Below, in pieces: positions 8,097-16,173 of a stretch of DNA of 64,000 nucleotides (position 1 is the stretch's first letter; each line of letters begins with the position of its first letter). The translations under genes were made by a program, and so were the position numbers. The stretch is from Nocardiopsis_B mangrovi (lineage in GTDB: Bacteria > Actinomycetota > Actinomycetes > Streptosporangiales > Streptosporangiaceae), in the NCBI RefSeq assembly GCF_042653925.1, contig NZ_JBHSFQ010000007.1, positions 124,001 to 188,000 on the forward strand. The letters run 5' to 3'. Under the pieces are notes generated by a model. The model ran no database searches and was not told where the DNA came from. It saw only the letters and a list, made by a program, of their open reading frames with translations.

Positions 8097-8759
8097 ATGA
8101 CCGAACCCGACTTCCTGGGCACCGCACGCACCTTCTACGACACCATCGCCGACGACTACGTCGACTGGATCCGCGGCGAACTCGACGCCAAGCCGCTGGA
8201 CCGCGCGCTGCTCGCCGCCTTCGCCGAACTCGCCCGCGCCACCGGCGCCGGCCCCGTCGCCGATGTGGGCTGCGGCCCCGGCCGCATCTCGGCGCACCTG
8301 CACGCCCTGGGGGTGGACGTCTTCGGCCTGGACCTGTCGCCGCGGATGGTGGCGCTGGCGCGGCGGGACCACCCCGGGCTGCGGTTCGAGGTGGGCTCGA
8401 TGACCGGCCTGGACCTGGCCGACGCCTCCCTGGGTGGCATCGTCGCCTGGTACTCGATCATCCACGTCCCCCGGGAGGAGCTGCCGAGGGTGTTCGCCGA
8501 GTTCCACCGGGTGCTGGCCCCCGGCGGGCACGTGCTGCTCGCCTTCCAGGTCGGCGACCACACCCTGCACGCGGAGCGTCCGATGGACCACCCGGTCGCG
8601 CTCGACTTCCACCGGCAACTCCCGGGCCACGTCGCCGGGCTGCTGGAGGCGGCCGGGATCCCCGCGACCGCCCGGCTGGTGCGCGAGCCCGAGGAAGACG
8701 AGCCCGGTACGAAGATCCGCCAGGGCTTCCTGCTGGCCCGCAAGCCCGCCGCCGCCTAA
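8097..8759 (+). CDS. Class I SAM-dependent methyltransferase
   Basis: A 220-residue methyltransferase. The glycine-rich SAM motif is VADVGCGPGRISAHL, followed by the acidic end of strand 2 (FGLDLSPRMVALA), and the post-motif segment LGGIVAWYSIIHVPREELP typical of small-molecule methylases of the methyltransferase-11/25 type. The substrate is unknown. No Shine-Dalgarno is visible before the ATG, but a TAGCGT hexamer ends eight bases upstream, which suggests a leaderless transcript. It is divergent from the serine hydrolase and followed by an IS110 remnant. Confidence 0.85.
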   Translation: MTEPDFLGTARTFYDTIADDYVDWIRGELDAKPLDRALLAAFAELARATGAGPVADVGCGPGRISAHLHALGVDVFGLDLSPRMVALARRDHPGLRFEVGSMTGLDLADASLGGIVAWYSIIHVPREELPRVFAEFHRVLAPGGHVLLAFQVGDHTLHAERPMDHPVALDFHRQLPGHVAGLLEAAGIPATARLVREPEEDEPGTKIRQGFLLARKPAAA

Positions 8760-8853
8760 TGGGACTTATCGGGTTGTGAGTGAGACTCGATGCGTGGCCG
8801 CCGGCAGATGAGCACTAGCGTCGCCTGAGCCGTTCGAGCTCTGGTGTCAGACC

Positions 8854-9459
8854 GTGCCTCTGCCGGCCGGCCGGGAGGCCGCCGCGATCCAGGCCGCGCT
8901 GCGCGAGGACCGGCTCGGTGTCGCCGCCCCGGTCGCCGACGCCTATGCGGCCGCCGTGACGGCCCACGCCCGGCTGCTGATCGCCCTGAACGAGCAGATC
9001 AACGCTCTGGAAGGGCAGGTGAAGGCGCATTTTCTGGCGCACCCGGACGCTGAGATCTACCTGTCGATGCCCGGCATCGGCGCGATCACCGGTGCCCGGG
9101 TGCTGGCCGAGTTCGGCGACGACCCGACCCGCTACGCCTGCGCGAAGGCCCGCAAGAACTACGCCGGCACCAGCCCCATCACCCGGGCCTCCGGCAAGGT
9201 CCACAGCGTCCAGGCGCGCTTCGTCCGCAACAACCGCCTCGCCGACGCTCTCCAGCGGCAGGCGTTCTGCGCTCTCCAGAACTCGCCCGGAGCCCGCCGC
9301 TACTACGACAGGCAGCGCGCCCGCGACATGGACTACAACCCTGCCCTGCGGCAGCTGGGCAACCGACTCGTCGGCATCCTCCACGGATGCCTCAAGACCC
9401 GCACCACCTACAGCGAGGCCACAGCATGGGCCCACCACGCGAACCCCGCCGCGGCTTGA
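8854..9459 (+). pseudogene. IS110-family transposase, C-terminal fragment
   Basis: About 200 residues matching the C-terminal half of IS110-type transposases. They include the Transposase_20-like segment (IYLSMPGIGAITGARVLAEFGDD), the catalytic-region KNYAGTSPITRASGK, and the C-terminal ALRQLGNRLVGILHGCL with AWAHH. Full proteins are about 400 residues and begin with a DEDD RuvC-like domain, which is absent. The frame opens at about 8850 directly out of unrelated sequence. The right-hand end after the stop (about 9460-9485, with a GGGATGTCTGA stretch) looks like an IS end. It is an inactive remnant unless the N-terminal half lies elsewhere. Confidence 0.85.
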
Positions 9460-9533
9460 CAACCAAACACCATGGGATGTCTGACACGCGCGGGACCCCG
9501 GCCGCGCTCCGCCGCGCGGGGCGTCCTGCGGTG

Positions 9534-10229
9534 TCAGCGCCCCAGCCGGGCCTCGATCCCGTCCAGGACGATGTCCAGGCCCTCGGTGAACCCCGCGTCG
9601 AAGTCGGCGTCCTCCACCCGGGAGTGGCGGGCCAGGACCGGGTAGAGATCGGCCCGCTCGGCGAGGTGGGCGCGGGTGCGGCGGCGCAGGTCGCCCTCGC
9701 CGGCCGGGTCGCGCATCCGCGCCCGCCACATGTTCTCGGTCACGACGAAGCCGTGCACGTAGCTGGAGACGGCGCCCACCGCGGCGGCCAGCGCGGCTCC
9801 GGTGAACCCGGCGCCGGCGAGGACGGCGTGGACGCTCTCGGAACGGGACAGCGCGTTGGGCCCCAGCAGCGGCCGGGTGCCCACCAGGGCGGTGATCCAG
9901 GGGTGGCGCCGCATGACCCGCCGGCTCTGGGCCAGGTGGGCGGCGAGCGCCGCGCGCCAGTCGCGCGCACCGGCCGGCACCGGGTCGAGTTCGGCCATGA
10001 CGGCGTCCAGCGCGAGGTCGAGCAGGTCCTCCTTGCTCGCCACGTACTCGTACAGCGACATGGTGCCGGCGTCGAGCCGCGCGGCCAGGCGCCGCATGGA
10101 CACGCCGTCGACCCCGTCGGCGTCCAGCAGCCCCACCGCCGCCGCGACGATCCGCTCCCGCGACAGCCGCGGCCTGCGGGGCCCGGGTTCCCCGCCGAAC
10201 CAGACGGGGTCGCGCGCACTCCCCGGCAT
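9534..10229 (-). CDS. TetR-family regulator (TetR_C type)
   Basis: A 231-residue repressor. The helix-turn-helix lies near residues 25-70 (LSRERIVAAAVGLL, VSMRRLAARLDAGTMSLYEYV), followed by a C-terminal domain of the TetR_C class (DWRAALAAHLAQSRRVMRRHPW). The start ATG at 10229 follows a strong AGGAGG. It is divergent from a metallopeptidase-like gene, and a perfect 7-4-7 inverted repeat lies between them, so it most likely represses itself and that neighbour. The ligand is unknown. Confidence 0.9.
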   Translation of the reverse strand: MPGSARDPVWFGGEPGPRRPRLSRERIVAAAVGLLDADGVDGVSMRRLAARLDAGTMSLYEYVASKEDLLDLALDAVMAELDPVPAGARDWRAALAAHLAQSRRVMRRHPWITALVGTRPLLGPNALSRSESVHAVLAGAGFTGAALAAAVGAVSSYVHGFVVTENMWRARMRDPAGEGDLRRRTRAHLAERADLYPVLARHSRVEDADFDAGFTEGLDIVLDGIEARLGR

Positions 10230-10253
10230 AGCGCCCTCCTCCCACCCGTGCAC

Positions 10254-10271
10254 TGTACGGAAAACCGTACA
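10254..10271. promoter_or_regulatory. TetR operator candidate
   Basis: TGTACGG-AAAA-CCGTACA is a perfect inverted repeat in the 91-base gap between the TetR gene and the divergent metallopeptidase. The size and symmetry suit a TetR dimer. An operator over both promoters is inferred. Confidence 0.7.
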
Positions 10272-10320
10272 CCTAGTGTTGCCGCGCACCCGCCGAGCAC
10301 CGAACCAGGAGGCAGCACCG

Positions 10321-11556
10321 ATGACCGCGACAGCACCGGACCGGGAACAGGGGTGGGTGCGCGACTACGCGCTGCTGGCCCTGCGCATCGACCGCCGCAT
10401 GGCCGGCCCCTCCGGCGGGACCGTCCTGATCTACCGCGGGCCCGATGCCTGGCGGGACCGGGTCCGCGCCGAGGAGCCGCCGCCCGCCGGCCGGCTGGCC
10501 GAGGACGCCGACCGGCTGCTGGAGGACCCGCCGTTCCAGCCGGCGCGCGCCGCCTACCTGGCCGCGCAGGTCCGCGCGCTGCGCGCCGTCGCCCGCCGCC
10601 TGGACGGCCACCAGGCGCCGCTGCCGCAGTATGCCCGCCAGTGCCTGGGCGTGGACGTGGAACGGCTGCCCGAGTCGGACTTCGAACAGGCCCACGACCG
10701 GCTCGACGCGGCCCTGCCGGCGGGCGCCGGGACGCTGCACCAACGCCTGCACGCCTGGCAGGCCCACCACACCCTGGCGCCGGGGCACATGGACCGGCTG
10801 CCCGGGCTGGTGCGGCGGGCGGTGGCCGAGACCCGCGCCCGCACCGACGCCGCCGTCGTGCCCCTGCCCGCCGGGGAAGAGGTCGGCTGCGAGGTGGTGC
10901 CCGACGCCCACTACCTGGCGGCCGGGCACCACCACGGCGGGCTGCGGTCGACGATCTTCGTCAACGGCGCCCTGCCCTTCAACCTGGCCGACCTGCTCTA
11001 TGTGGTGGCCCACGAAGGCCACCCCGGCCACATCGCCGAATCCCTGCTCAAGGAGCGCCACCTGATCGACGGCCAGGGCCGCACCGACCAGTGGGTCCGG
11101 TTCATGGTCGCGCCGTCGTTCGTGCTCAGCGAAGGACTCGGCCTGCACGCCCAGGAGGTCGTGTTCCCCGGCGACCAGGCCCAGGCGTGGCTGACCGACA
11201 ACGTCTTCGGCGAGTACGGGATCGCCCCCGACGGCAGCGACTTCGCCGAGATCCACCGCGCCCGCAACGCGCTGTGGGGGGTGTGGGCGAACGCGGCCCT
11301 GCTGGCCGCCGAGGGCCGCCCCGAGGCCGAGGTCGCCGCCTACCTGGCGCGGTGGGCGCTGCTCGGCGAGACCGGGACGGGGGCGGCGATGGCCGCCGTC
11401 GCCACCCCCGCGATGAGCCTGTACATCTTCGGCTACTACCACGGCTGGCGGATCCTGCGGTCGTGGCTGGACCACCCCGACCGCCACCGCCGGGTGCGCC
11501 GCCTGCTCACCGAGCAGCTGCTGCCCGCCGACCTGGAGGCCGGGGACCCCCGGTGA
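10321..11556 (+). CDS. Zinc-metallopeptidase-like protein (DUF885-like)
   Basis: A 411-residue, mostly helical protein with a zincin motif HEGHPGH near residue 235 (VVAHEGHPGHIAE) and a downstream acidic segment SEGLGLHAQE that would give the third zinc ligand. The HExxxGH spacing resembles DUF885-type peptidases rather than thermolysin. There is no signal peptide. Ribosome-binding site AGGAGG lies eight bases before the ATG. It is divergent from, and probably repressed by, the TetR protein through the palindrome at 10254-10271. Enzyme activity is likely but its substrate is unknown. Confidence 0.75.
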   Translation: MTATAPDREQGWVRDYALLALRIDRRMAGPSGGTVLIYRGPDAWRDRVRAEEPPPAGRLAEDADRLLEDPPFQPARAAYLAAQVRALRAVARRLDGHQAPLPQYARQCLGVDVERLPESDFEQAHDRLDAALPAGAGTLHQRLHAWQAHHTLAPGHMDRLPGLVRRAVAETRARTDAAVVPLPAGEEVGCEVVPDAHYLAAGHHHGGLRSTIFVNGALPFNLADLLYVVAHEGHPGHIAESLLKERHLIDGQGRTDQWVRFMVAPSFVLSEGLGLHAQEVVFPGDQAQAWLTDNVFGEYGIAPDGSDFAEIHRARNALWGVWANAALLAAEGRPEAEVAAYLARWALLGETGTGAAMAAVATPAMSLYIFGYYHGWRILRSWLDHPDRHRRVRRLLTEQLLPADLEAGDPR

Positions 11557-11593
11557 GGGTGGTCCCGCCCCGGGCCGAGCGGGACCGCCGCCC

Positions 11594-12235
11594 TCAGGCC
11601 CGACCGGGCCGCCGGCGGACCTTGAGGACGGCGTCGACCGGGGGGCCCGGGTGCCCGTCGGGGGCGCCGCGGACCCGCTCGACCTCGCCGCTGACCAGCA
11701 CCTCCCACTCGCCCTCGGCCAGCTCCAACGCGGCCAGCACCTCATCGGCGGTGGGGAAGGACACGTCGGGGCGGTGTTCACGCGCCCACGAGGCCGGCAC
11801 CGCGTGCCCCACCACCAGCAGCACCCCGCCCGGCGCCACGGCCCGCGCGCCGGCGCGCAGGACCCGGTCGCGCGGGAAGTCGCCGTGGCGGTGCAGGAAG
11901 TGCGCGCAGACCAGGTCGAAGTCCCCCAAGGGCCCGCGCTCGACCGCCGCGACCTCGCCCTCCACGATCCGCCCGCCGTAGCCGGCCACCTCGGAGCGGC
12001 CCGCGGCCAGCATCTCGCCGGGGGGCGTGCCCTCGCGCCCCAGGTAGCCGTGGATGCGGGCGGCGGGCGCGTTGCGCGGCCGGCCGGCGTCGACGACCAG
12101 GACCGAGCGGCGCGCCCGTGCCAGGGTCAGCGCCCCGCTCAGCCCCGCGGCCCCGCCGCCGATGACGACGACGTCGTGGCCGGGCCCCGCGCCGCGGAGC
12201 GCGCCGTGCGCGAGGTCGGGTGTGTGTTCGCTCAT
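11594..12235 (-). pseudogene. FAD-oxidoreductase/methyltransferase fusion with large in-frame deletion
   Basis: The 213-residue product starts like a thioredoxin-reductase-type flavoprotein (DVVVIGGGAAGLSGALTLAR with the FAD GxGxxG motif, then VLVVDAGRPRNAPAARIHG, ending near residue 85). It then passes directly into the last third of a class I methyltransferase (FDLVCAHFLHRHGDFPR, VAPGGVLLVVGHAVP, EWEVLVSGEVERV). Actinomycetes encode full-length fusions of these two enzymes of about 500 residues. Here the NADPH domain, the redox CxxC and the SAM motif are all missing, yet the frame is intact. Neither activity is expected. The start ATG at 12235 follows AGGAGG, so it may still be translated. 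Confidence 0.75.
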
Positions 12236-12472
12236 GTGTGTGTACCTCCTGCGGCCGATGGTCGGCCCCTGGAGCCCATTTCCACAAACTTCGTTGCAGT
12301 AATGGCAAAAAACCGGATGCGGGGAGTGGCCCTCCGACTTTCGTCGCGATTCCGGCGCGCCGTCCTCCTCCCTCCGGGGGTGGCAAGGCCGCCCGTTGGG
12401 CGGAAGCGGGCGCGCACACAGCGGCCGTAGCGTCACAGCACCGCGACGACCCCCCACCACGGAAGGCACGAC

Positions 12473-13672
12473 ATGACCACCCCACCGCGCCCCCGCCGCC
12501 CGCGCCGGAGCCGCTTCCTCGGCACCGCCGCGGCGCTGCTCGCGCTCACCGCCCTGTCGGGGACGGCCACCGCCGCCGCCGCCGATGACGCCCCCCGGGA
12601 CACGCCGGGCACCGGCCCCTCCCTCCTGCCCGCTCCCACAGGGCCCCATCCCATCGGCACCACCACCCTGCACCTGACCGACGAGAGCCGCACCGACATC
12701 TGGAGTCCCGACGGCGGCGCCCGCGAACTGATGGTGACCGTCTGGTACCCCGCCCGCGCCACAGCGGGCGAGCGGGCCGCCTACATGACCGCGGCCGAAT
12801 CGGCGACGGTGATCACACGCACAGGGGTCGACCTGCCCGCCGGCACCTTCGCCACGATGGCCACCCACGCCTTCACCGACGCCCCGGTGCGGCGCACCCC
12901 GGCGGGCAGCCCGCTGGTCGTGCTCTCGCCGGGTGCGGGCTTCGGCCGCATGTGGCTGACCGCCATGGCCGAGGACCTGGCGAGCAACGGGTTCATCGTG
13001 GCGGGGGTCGACCACGCCTACGAGGCCAACGGGGTGGAGTTCCCCGGCGGGCGCCTGCTGGACTGCGCCGCGTGCGGCCAGGACCGCTGGGCCGAGGCCA
13101 CCGTGAACCGCGCCGCCGACATCGGCCACCTCCTCGACGAGCTCGGGCGCGCCGACGGGCCCTGGCGGGGCGCCCGCGAGATCGACGCCGGCCGCATCGG
13201 TGTGGCCGGGCACTCCGCCGGCGGATCGGCCGCCGCGGAGGTCCTGCGCACCGACGACCGCGTGGACGCCGGCCTCAACCTCGACGGCCCCTACTTCGCC
13301 CCGGCCCTGGAGGAGGGGGTGGACCGGCCGCTGGGGCTGGTGACCAGCGACCTGCCGTCCGGACCGCCGTTCCACGCCTCGCAGGAGCGGATGTGGCCCC
13401 GGCTGACCGGCTGGCGGCAGTGGCTGCTGCTGGCCGGGTCCGGGCACTCCTCGGCAACGGACCAGGGGCTGCTGATCGACCGGCTCGGCGTGCGCGACCA
13501 GGTGGCGCCCGACCTGCTGGAGAACCAGTTCGGGACCCTGCCCACCGACCGCGGACTCGACATCCACCGCGACTATGCGACCGGGTTCTTCGCCCACCAC
13601 CTCAAGGGCCGCGAGCAGGCCGTCGTCACCGACCCCGCGGCGGTCCACCCCGAGCTGGCCGTCCGCCCCTGA
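12473..13672 (+). CDS. Secreted alpha/beta hydrolase, PAF-acetylhydrolase/lipase-like
   Basis: A 399-residue exported hydrolase. An Arg-rich start, a hydrophobic helix (about 16-33) and an Ala-rich cleavage region form a Sec/Tat-type signal. The catalytic core has the nucleophile elbow GHSAGG (VAGHSAGGSAAAEVL) and the preceding SPGAGF oxyanion segment, as in bacterial lipases of the platelet-activating-factor acetylhydrolase II family. CAACGQDRW may form a disulfide. The catalytic His is probably in GSGHSS. Ribosome-binding site GGAAGG precedes the ATG. It likely hydrolyses extracellular esters or polyesters. It converges with the next SDR gene. Confidence 0.85.
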   Translation: MTTPPRPRRPRRSRFLGTAAALLALTALSGTATAAAADDAPRDTPGTGPSLLPAPTGPHPIGTTTLHLTDESRTDIWSPDGGARELMVTVWYPARATAGERAAYMTAAESATVITRTGVDLPAGTFATMATHAFTDAPVRRTPAGSPLVVLSPGAGFGRMWLTAMAEDLASNGFIVAGVDHAYEANGVEFPGGRLLDCAACGQDRWAEATVNRAADIGHLLDELGRADGPWRGAREIDAGRIGVAGHSAGGSAAAEVLRTDDRVDAGLNLDGPYFAPALEEGVDRPLGLVTSDLPSGPPFHASQERMWPRLTGWRQWLLLAGSGHSSATDQGLLIDRLGVRDQVAPDLLENQFGTLPTDRGLDIHRDYATGFFAHHLKGREQAVVTDPAAVHPELAVRP

Positions 13673-13690
13673 CCTCTGCTCCGGGCCGGG

Positions 13691-14473
13691 TCACAGGGCG
13701 TGGCCCCCGGCGACCTGGAGGACCTGCCCGGTGATCCAGCGCGCCTGGTGCGAGGCCAGGAACACCACCGCGTCGGCGATGTCGCCGGGGTCGCCCACCC
13801 GCCCCAGCGGCACGATGGAGCGCGCGTAGTCCTCCATGGCGGCGTCCATCCACCCGGTCTGCACCGGGCCCGGCGCCACCGCGTTGACCCGGATCCCGGC
13901 CGCCCCGAGGTCCAGGGCGGCGGCGCGGGTGAGGGCCTCCAGCGCCGCTTTGGAGGTGCCGTAGCCGATCTGCCCGGAGAAGGCGCGGGCGGCGTCGGTG
14001 GAGATGTTGACGACGCAGGGCGCGGCGGAGGGCGCGCTGCGCCGCGCGAGCTCCGATATCAGCAGGGCGGGCGCGATCGCGTTGACCCGGTAGGCGCGGT
14101 CGAGCCCGCTGCCGGTGAGGGCGTCGACGGTATCGGGGTGCTCGCAGTGTGCGGCGTTGTTGACCAGCACGTCCACTGGTCCCAGGCGTTCTTCGACCTG
14201 CGCCAGCAGCCGCGCCGGGGCGTCGGGGTCGGCCAGGTCCGCGGCCACCGCGACGGCCCCGCCGCCCAGCTCCGCCGCCAGGCCGGCCACGGCCCGGGTG
14301 TCGGGCGTGCGGTGCTCCCACGAGGTGCCGGGGGGCGGCTCGGAGGCGGCGTCGAGGTGGTGCAGGGCCAGGCGTGCCCCCTGGGCGGCGAAGGCGCGCG
14401 CGATCCCGGCGCCGATCCCCGCTCCCGCGCCGGTGACGAGCACGACCTTGCCTGCGAGTCCGGTATCGATCAT
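13691..14473 (-). CDS. Short-chain dehydrogenase/reductase
   Basis: A 260-residue classical SDR. It has the cofactor motif TGAGAGIGAG near the N-terminus, NNAA, a catalytic Ser (NISTDAA), YGTSK with Tyr and Lys, and the C-terminal ITGQVLQVAGG. An insertion around residues 45-60 (EPPPGTSWEHRTPDTR) extends the loop after strand 2 and an extended cofactor or substrate lip is possible. An NAD(P)H-dependent oxidoreductase of unknown substrate, perhaps a 3-oxoacyl-reductase-like enzyme. The start ATG at 14473 is the first in frame before the Rossmann strand. Confidence 0.88.
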   Translation of the reverse strand: MIDTGLAGKVVLVTGAGAGIGAGIARAFAAQGARLALHHLDAASEPPPGTSWEHRTPDTRAVAGLAAELGGGAVAVAADLADPDAPARLLAQVEERLGPVDVLVNNAAHCEHPDTVDALTGSGLDRAYRVNAIAPALLISELARRSAPSAAPCVVNISTDAARAFSGQIGYGTSKAALEALTRAAALDLGAAGIRVNAVAPGPVQTGWMDAAMEDYARSIVPLGRVGDPGDIADAVVFLASHQARWITGQVLQVAGGHAL

Positions 14474-14620
14474 GGCCTTCAGCCTGTCGGTTTCCGTCCG
14501 GGGGAGCAACGCGTTTTCGCGCGGCCGGGGCGGGCGCAGGGCCGCGTCCCGGAACGGACCCGCCCGCTGTGAGAGGCTCGGCCCGACCCGCCCGACCCCC
14601 GCGACGCAGAGGAGGACCCC

Positions 14621-15253
14621 GTGCCCACGTGGACCGCCGACTTCTGGTTCGACCCCTCCTGCCCCTACACCTGGATCACCTCGCGGTGGGCGGTGGAGGT
14701 GGCGCGGGTGCGGCCGGTGCGCCTGCGCTGGCACGTCCTGAGCCTGTCGGTCCTCAACGAGGGCCGGGAGGAGGACCCCGAAAACGACCCCGAGGGCTAC
14801 CTGTGGATCCCCGTCCGCGTCTGCGCCGCCGTTCACGACCACTACGGCCAAGAGGCGCTGGGCCGGTTCTACACCGCGCTGTGGACGGTGGGCCGCGAAC
14901 CGCACGACGACTGGATGGGCCCGCTGGAGGACGCGCTGGCGGCGGCGGGCCTGCCCCGCGAACTCGCCGCCGCCGGGCACGACCCCGACCTTGACGCGTC
15001 GGTGCGCGCCTCCCACGAGAGCGGCGTCGCGCTGGTGGGCGACCACGTCGGGACCCCGATCATCGCGGTCACCGGCCCCGGCGGCGAGCAGGCCGCGTTC
15101 TTCGGCCCGGTGCTGTCCCAGGCGCCCGCGGGTGAGGACGCCGGCCGCCTGTGGGACGCGGTCCTGGCGGTCGCGTCGGTCCCGGGCTTCCACGAGCTCA
15201 AGGCCACGCCACCGGCCCCGCCCCGCATCGACTCCGCCGCACCGCGGGGCTGA
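14621..15253 (+). CDS. DsbA-family, mycothiol-dependent nitroreductase-like protein
   Basis: A 210-residue thioredoxin-fold protein of the Rv2466c-like group found in mycothiol-producing actinobacteria. The active-site segment is DPSCPYTWITSRW: the first Cys is kept but the second Cys of CxxC is Thr, a variant seen in relatives. The central helical insertion holds WIPVRVCAAVHDHYGQEALG, and the cis-Pro region is VGTPIIAV. Such proteins reduce nitro compounds or disulfides with mycothiol. The GTG start is supported by GAGGAGG five bases upstream. It is cytoplasmic, with no linked partner gene. Confidence 0.85.
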   Translation: MPTWTADFWFDPSCPYTWITSRWAVEVARVRPVRLRWHVLSLSVLNEGREEDPENDPEGYLWIPVRVCAAVHDHYGQEALGRFYTALWTVGREPHDDWMGPLEDALAAAGLPRELAAAGHDPDLDASVRASHESGVALVGDHVGTPIIAVTGPGGEQAAFFGPVLSQAPAGEDAGRLWDAVLAVASVPGFHELKATPPAPPRIDSAAPRG

Positions 15254-15736
15254 GGCGCGGACGCCGGCCCCTGCCGAAGGCGGAGGAGTGCTCAGCCGCG
15301 CAGCGGAAAGCGCGGCGGCAGGCGCGCGGGCCGGTGCCCACGAGCCGTGTGAACCGGTCGCGGAAGGGCGGTGCCGGCCAGGGCGGGGAAGCCCGGCAGG
15401 GCCGTATTCCCGCACGCCGGTGAGCACACCCGCCCGGTCGGCCAGGCCCCAGAGGCCGTCGGCGTCGGCGAGCTTGTCGGCCGCCCACCACGTGGGCGGC
15501 CGCGGTGAGCAGGCGGGGCGGAAGTCGGCCGCCAATGCGGCATTTTTCGTTTTCGATACCACGATTTCCGGTGCCGTTCGACACATCAAATCAACGGGGA
15601 AACGGAATTTTCGTGTGCTAGGCTCTGGGAAGTTGCAGTAGTGGACCTGTGGAGTTTCCGCCTCCTCGGGAGATCACCGCGGTGACGGGGAAATCGTCAT
15701 CCGCGGTTTTCTTCATTCTGAGCGAGAGGTGCCACC
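15254..15736. other. Intergenic stretch with cold-shock gene leader
   Basis: Nearly 500 bases without a convincing gene. The first 300 bases have Arg-rich open frames only. The last 170 bases are A/T-richer than the surroundings and hold the promoter and a long untranslated leader of the cold-shock gene; a TAGGCT hexamer at 15619-15624 is a possible -10. Long structured leaders are typical of csp genes. Confidence 0.4.
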
Positions 15737-15940
15737 ATGGCCACCGGTACTGTCAAGTGGTTCAACGGCGAAAAGGGCTTCGGCTTCATCCAGCAGGACG
15801 GTGGCGGCCCTGACGTCTTCGCCCACTACTCGAACATCCAGGCCACGGGCTACCGTGAGCTGGCCGAGGGCCAGGCCGTGCAGTTCGACGCCGTCGCCGG
15901 GGCCAAGGGCCCCCAGGCGGAGAACATCACCCTGCTCTAG
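15737..15940 (+). CDS. Cold-shock protein (CspA family)
   Basis: A 67-residue single cold-shock domain with RNP1 (KGFGFI) and RNP2 (VFAHY). It binds single-stranded RNA/DNA and melts RNA structure. Full normal length. GAGAGG lies shortly before the ATG. A long A/T-rich leader precedes it, and two hairpins, the second with a T-rich tail, follow it. A DEAD-box RNA helicase comes next in the same direction, a pairing common in actinomycetes, which suggests a joint role in RNA unwinding under cold or envelope stress. Confidence 0.96.
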   Translation: MATGTVKWFNGEKGFGFIQQDGGGPDVFAHYSNIQATGYRELAEGQAVQFDAVAGAKGPQAENITLL

Positions 15941-15950
15941 CCTGATCCAG

Positions 15951-16016
15951 GGGAGCGCGAGCCGCTCCCGCGACGGGATCCGCCCTACGGGTGCCGGATT
16001 CCGTCGTTTTGTTTTT
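15951..16016 (+). terminator. Terminator after cold-shock gene
   Basis: Two successive hairpins. 15951-15969 is a 7-bp stem (GGGAGCG/CGCTCCC). 15971-16006 is a longer stem (CGACGG...CCGTCG with an inner GATCC/GGATT pairing) followed by a T-rich run to 16016, the most canonical intrinsic terminator in the window. Partial read-through into the helicase gene is possible. Confidence 0.8.
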
Positions 16017-16173
16017 CCCTGACCGTTCTTCGGACGTCATTGTCCAAACGGTTTCCCGCGCCTCAGAAATTCTCCAGGCGAGCGTATAGGTTTCATTCAT
16101 CCGGCGTACCCGGTTTTCCCTGCGAGGCCGCAAGGTCTCCCGCCCGGCGAACGCCGTCGGCGAAAGGCCCTAC

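Noticed and set aside
15292..15584. Minus-strand peptide containing ADKLADADGLWGLADRAGV as a gene
   Set aside because: The segment looks protein-like, but no start, ribosome-binding site or recognisable family was found; left as intergenic.
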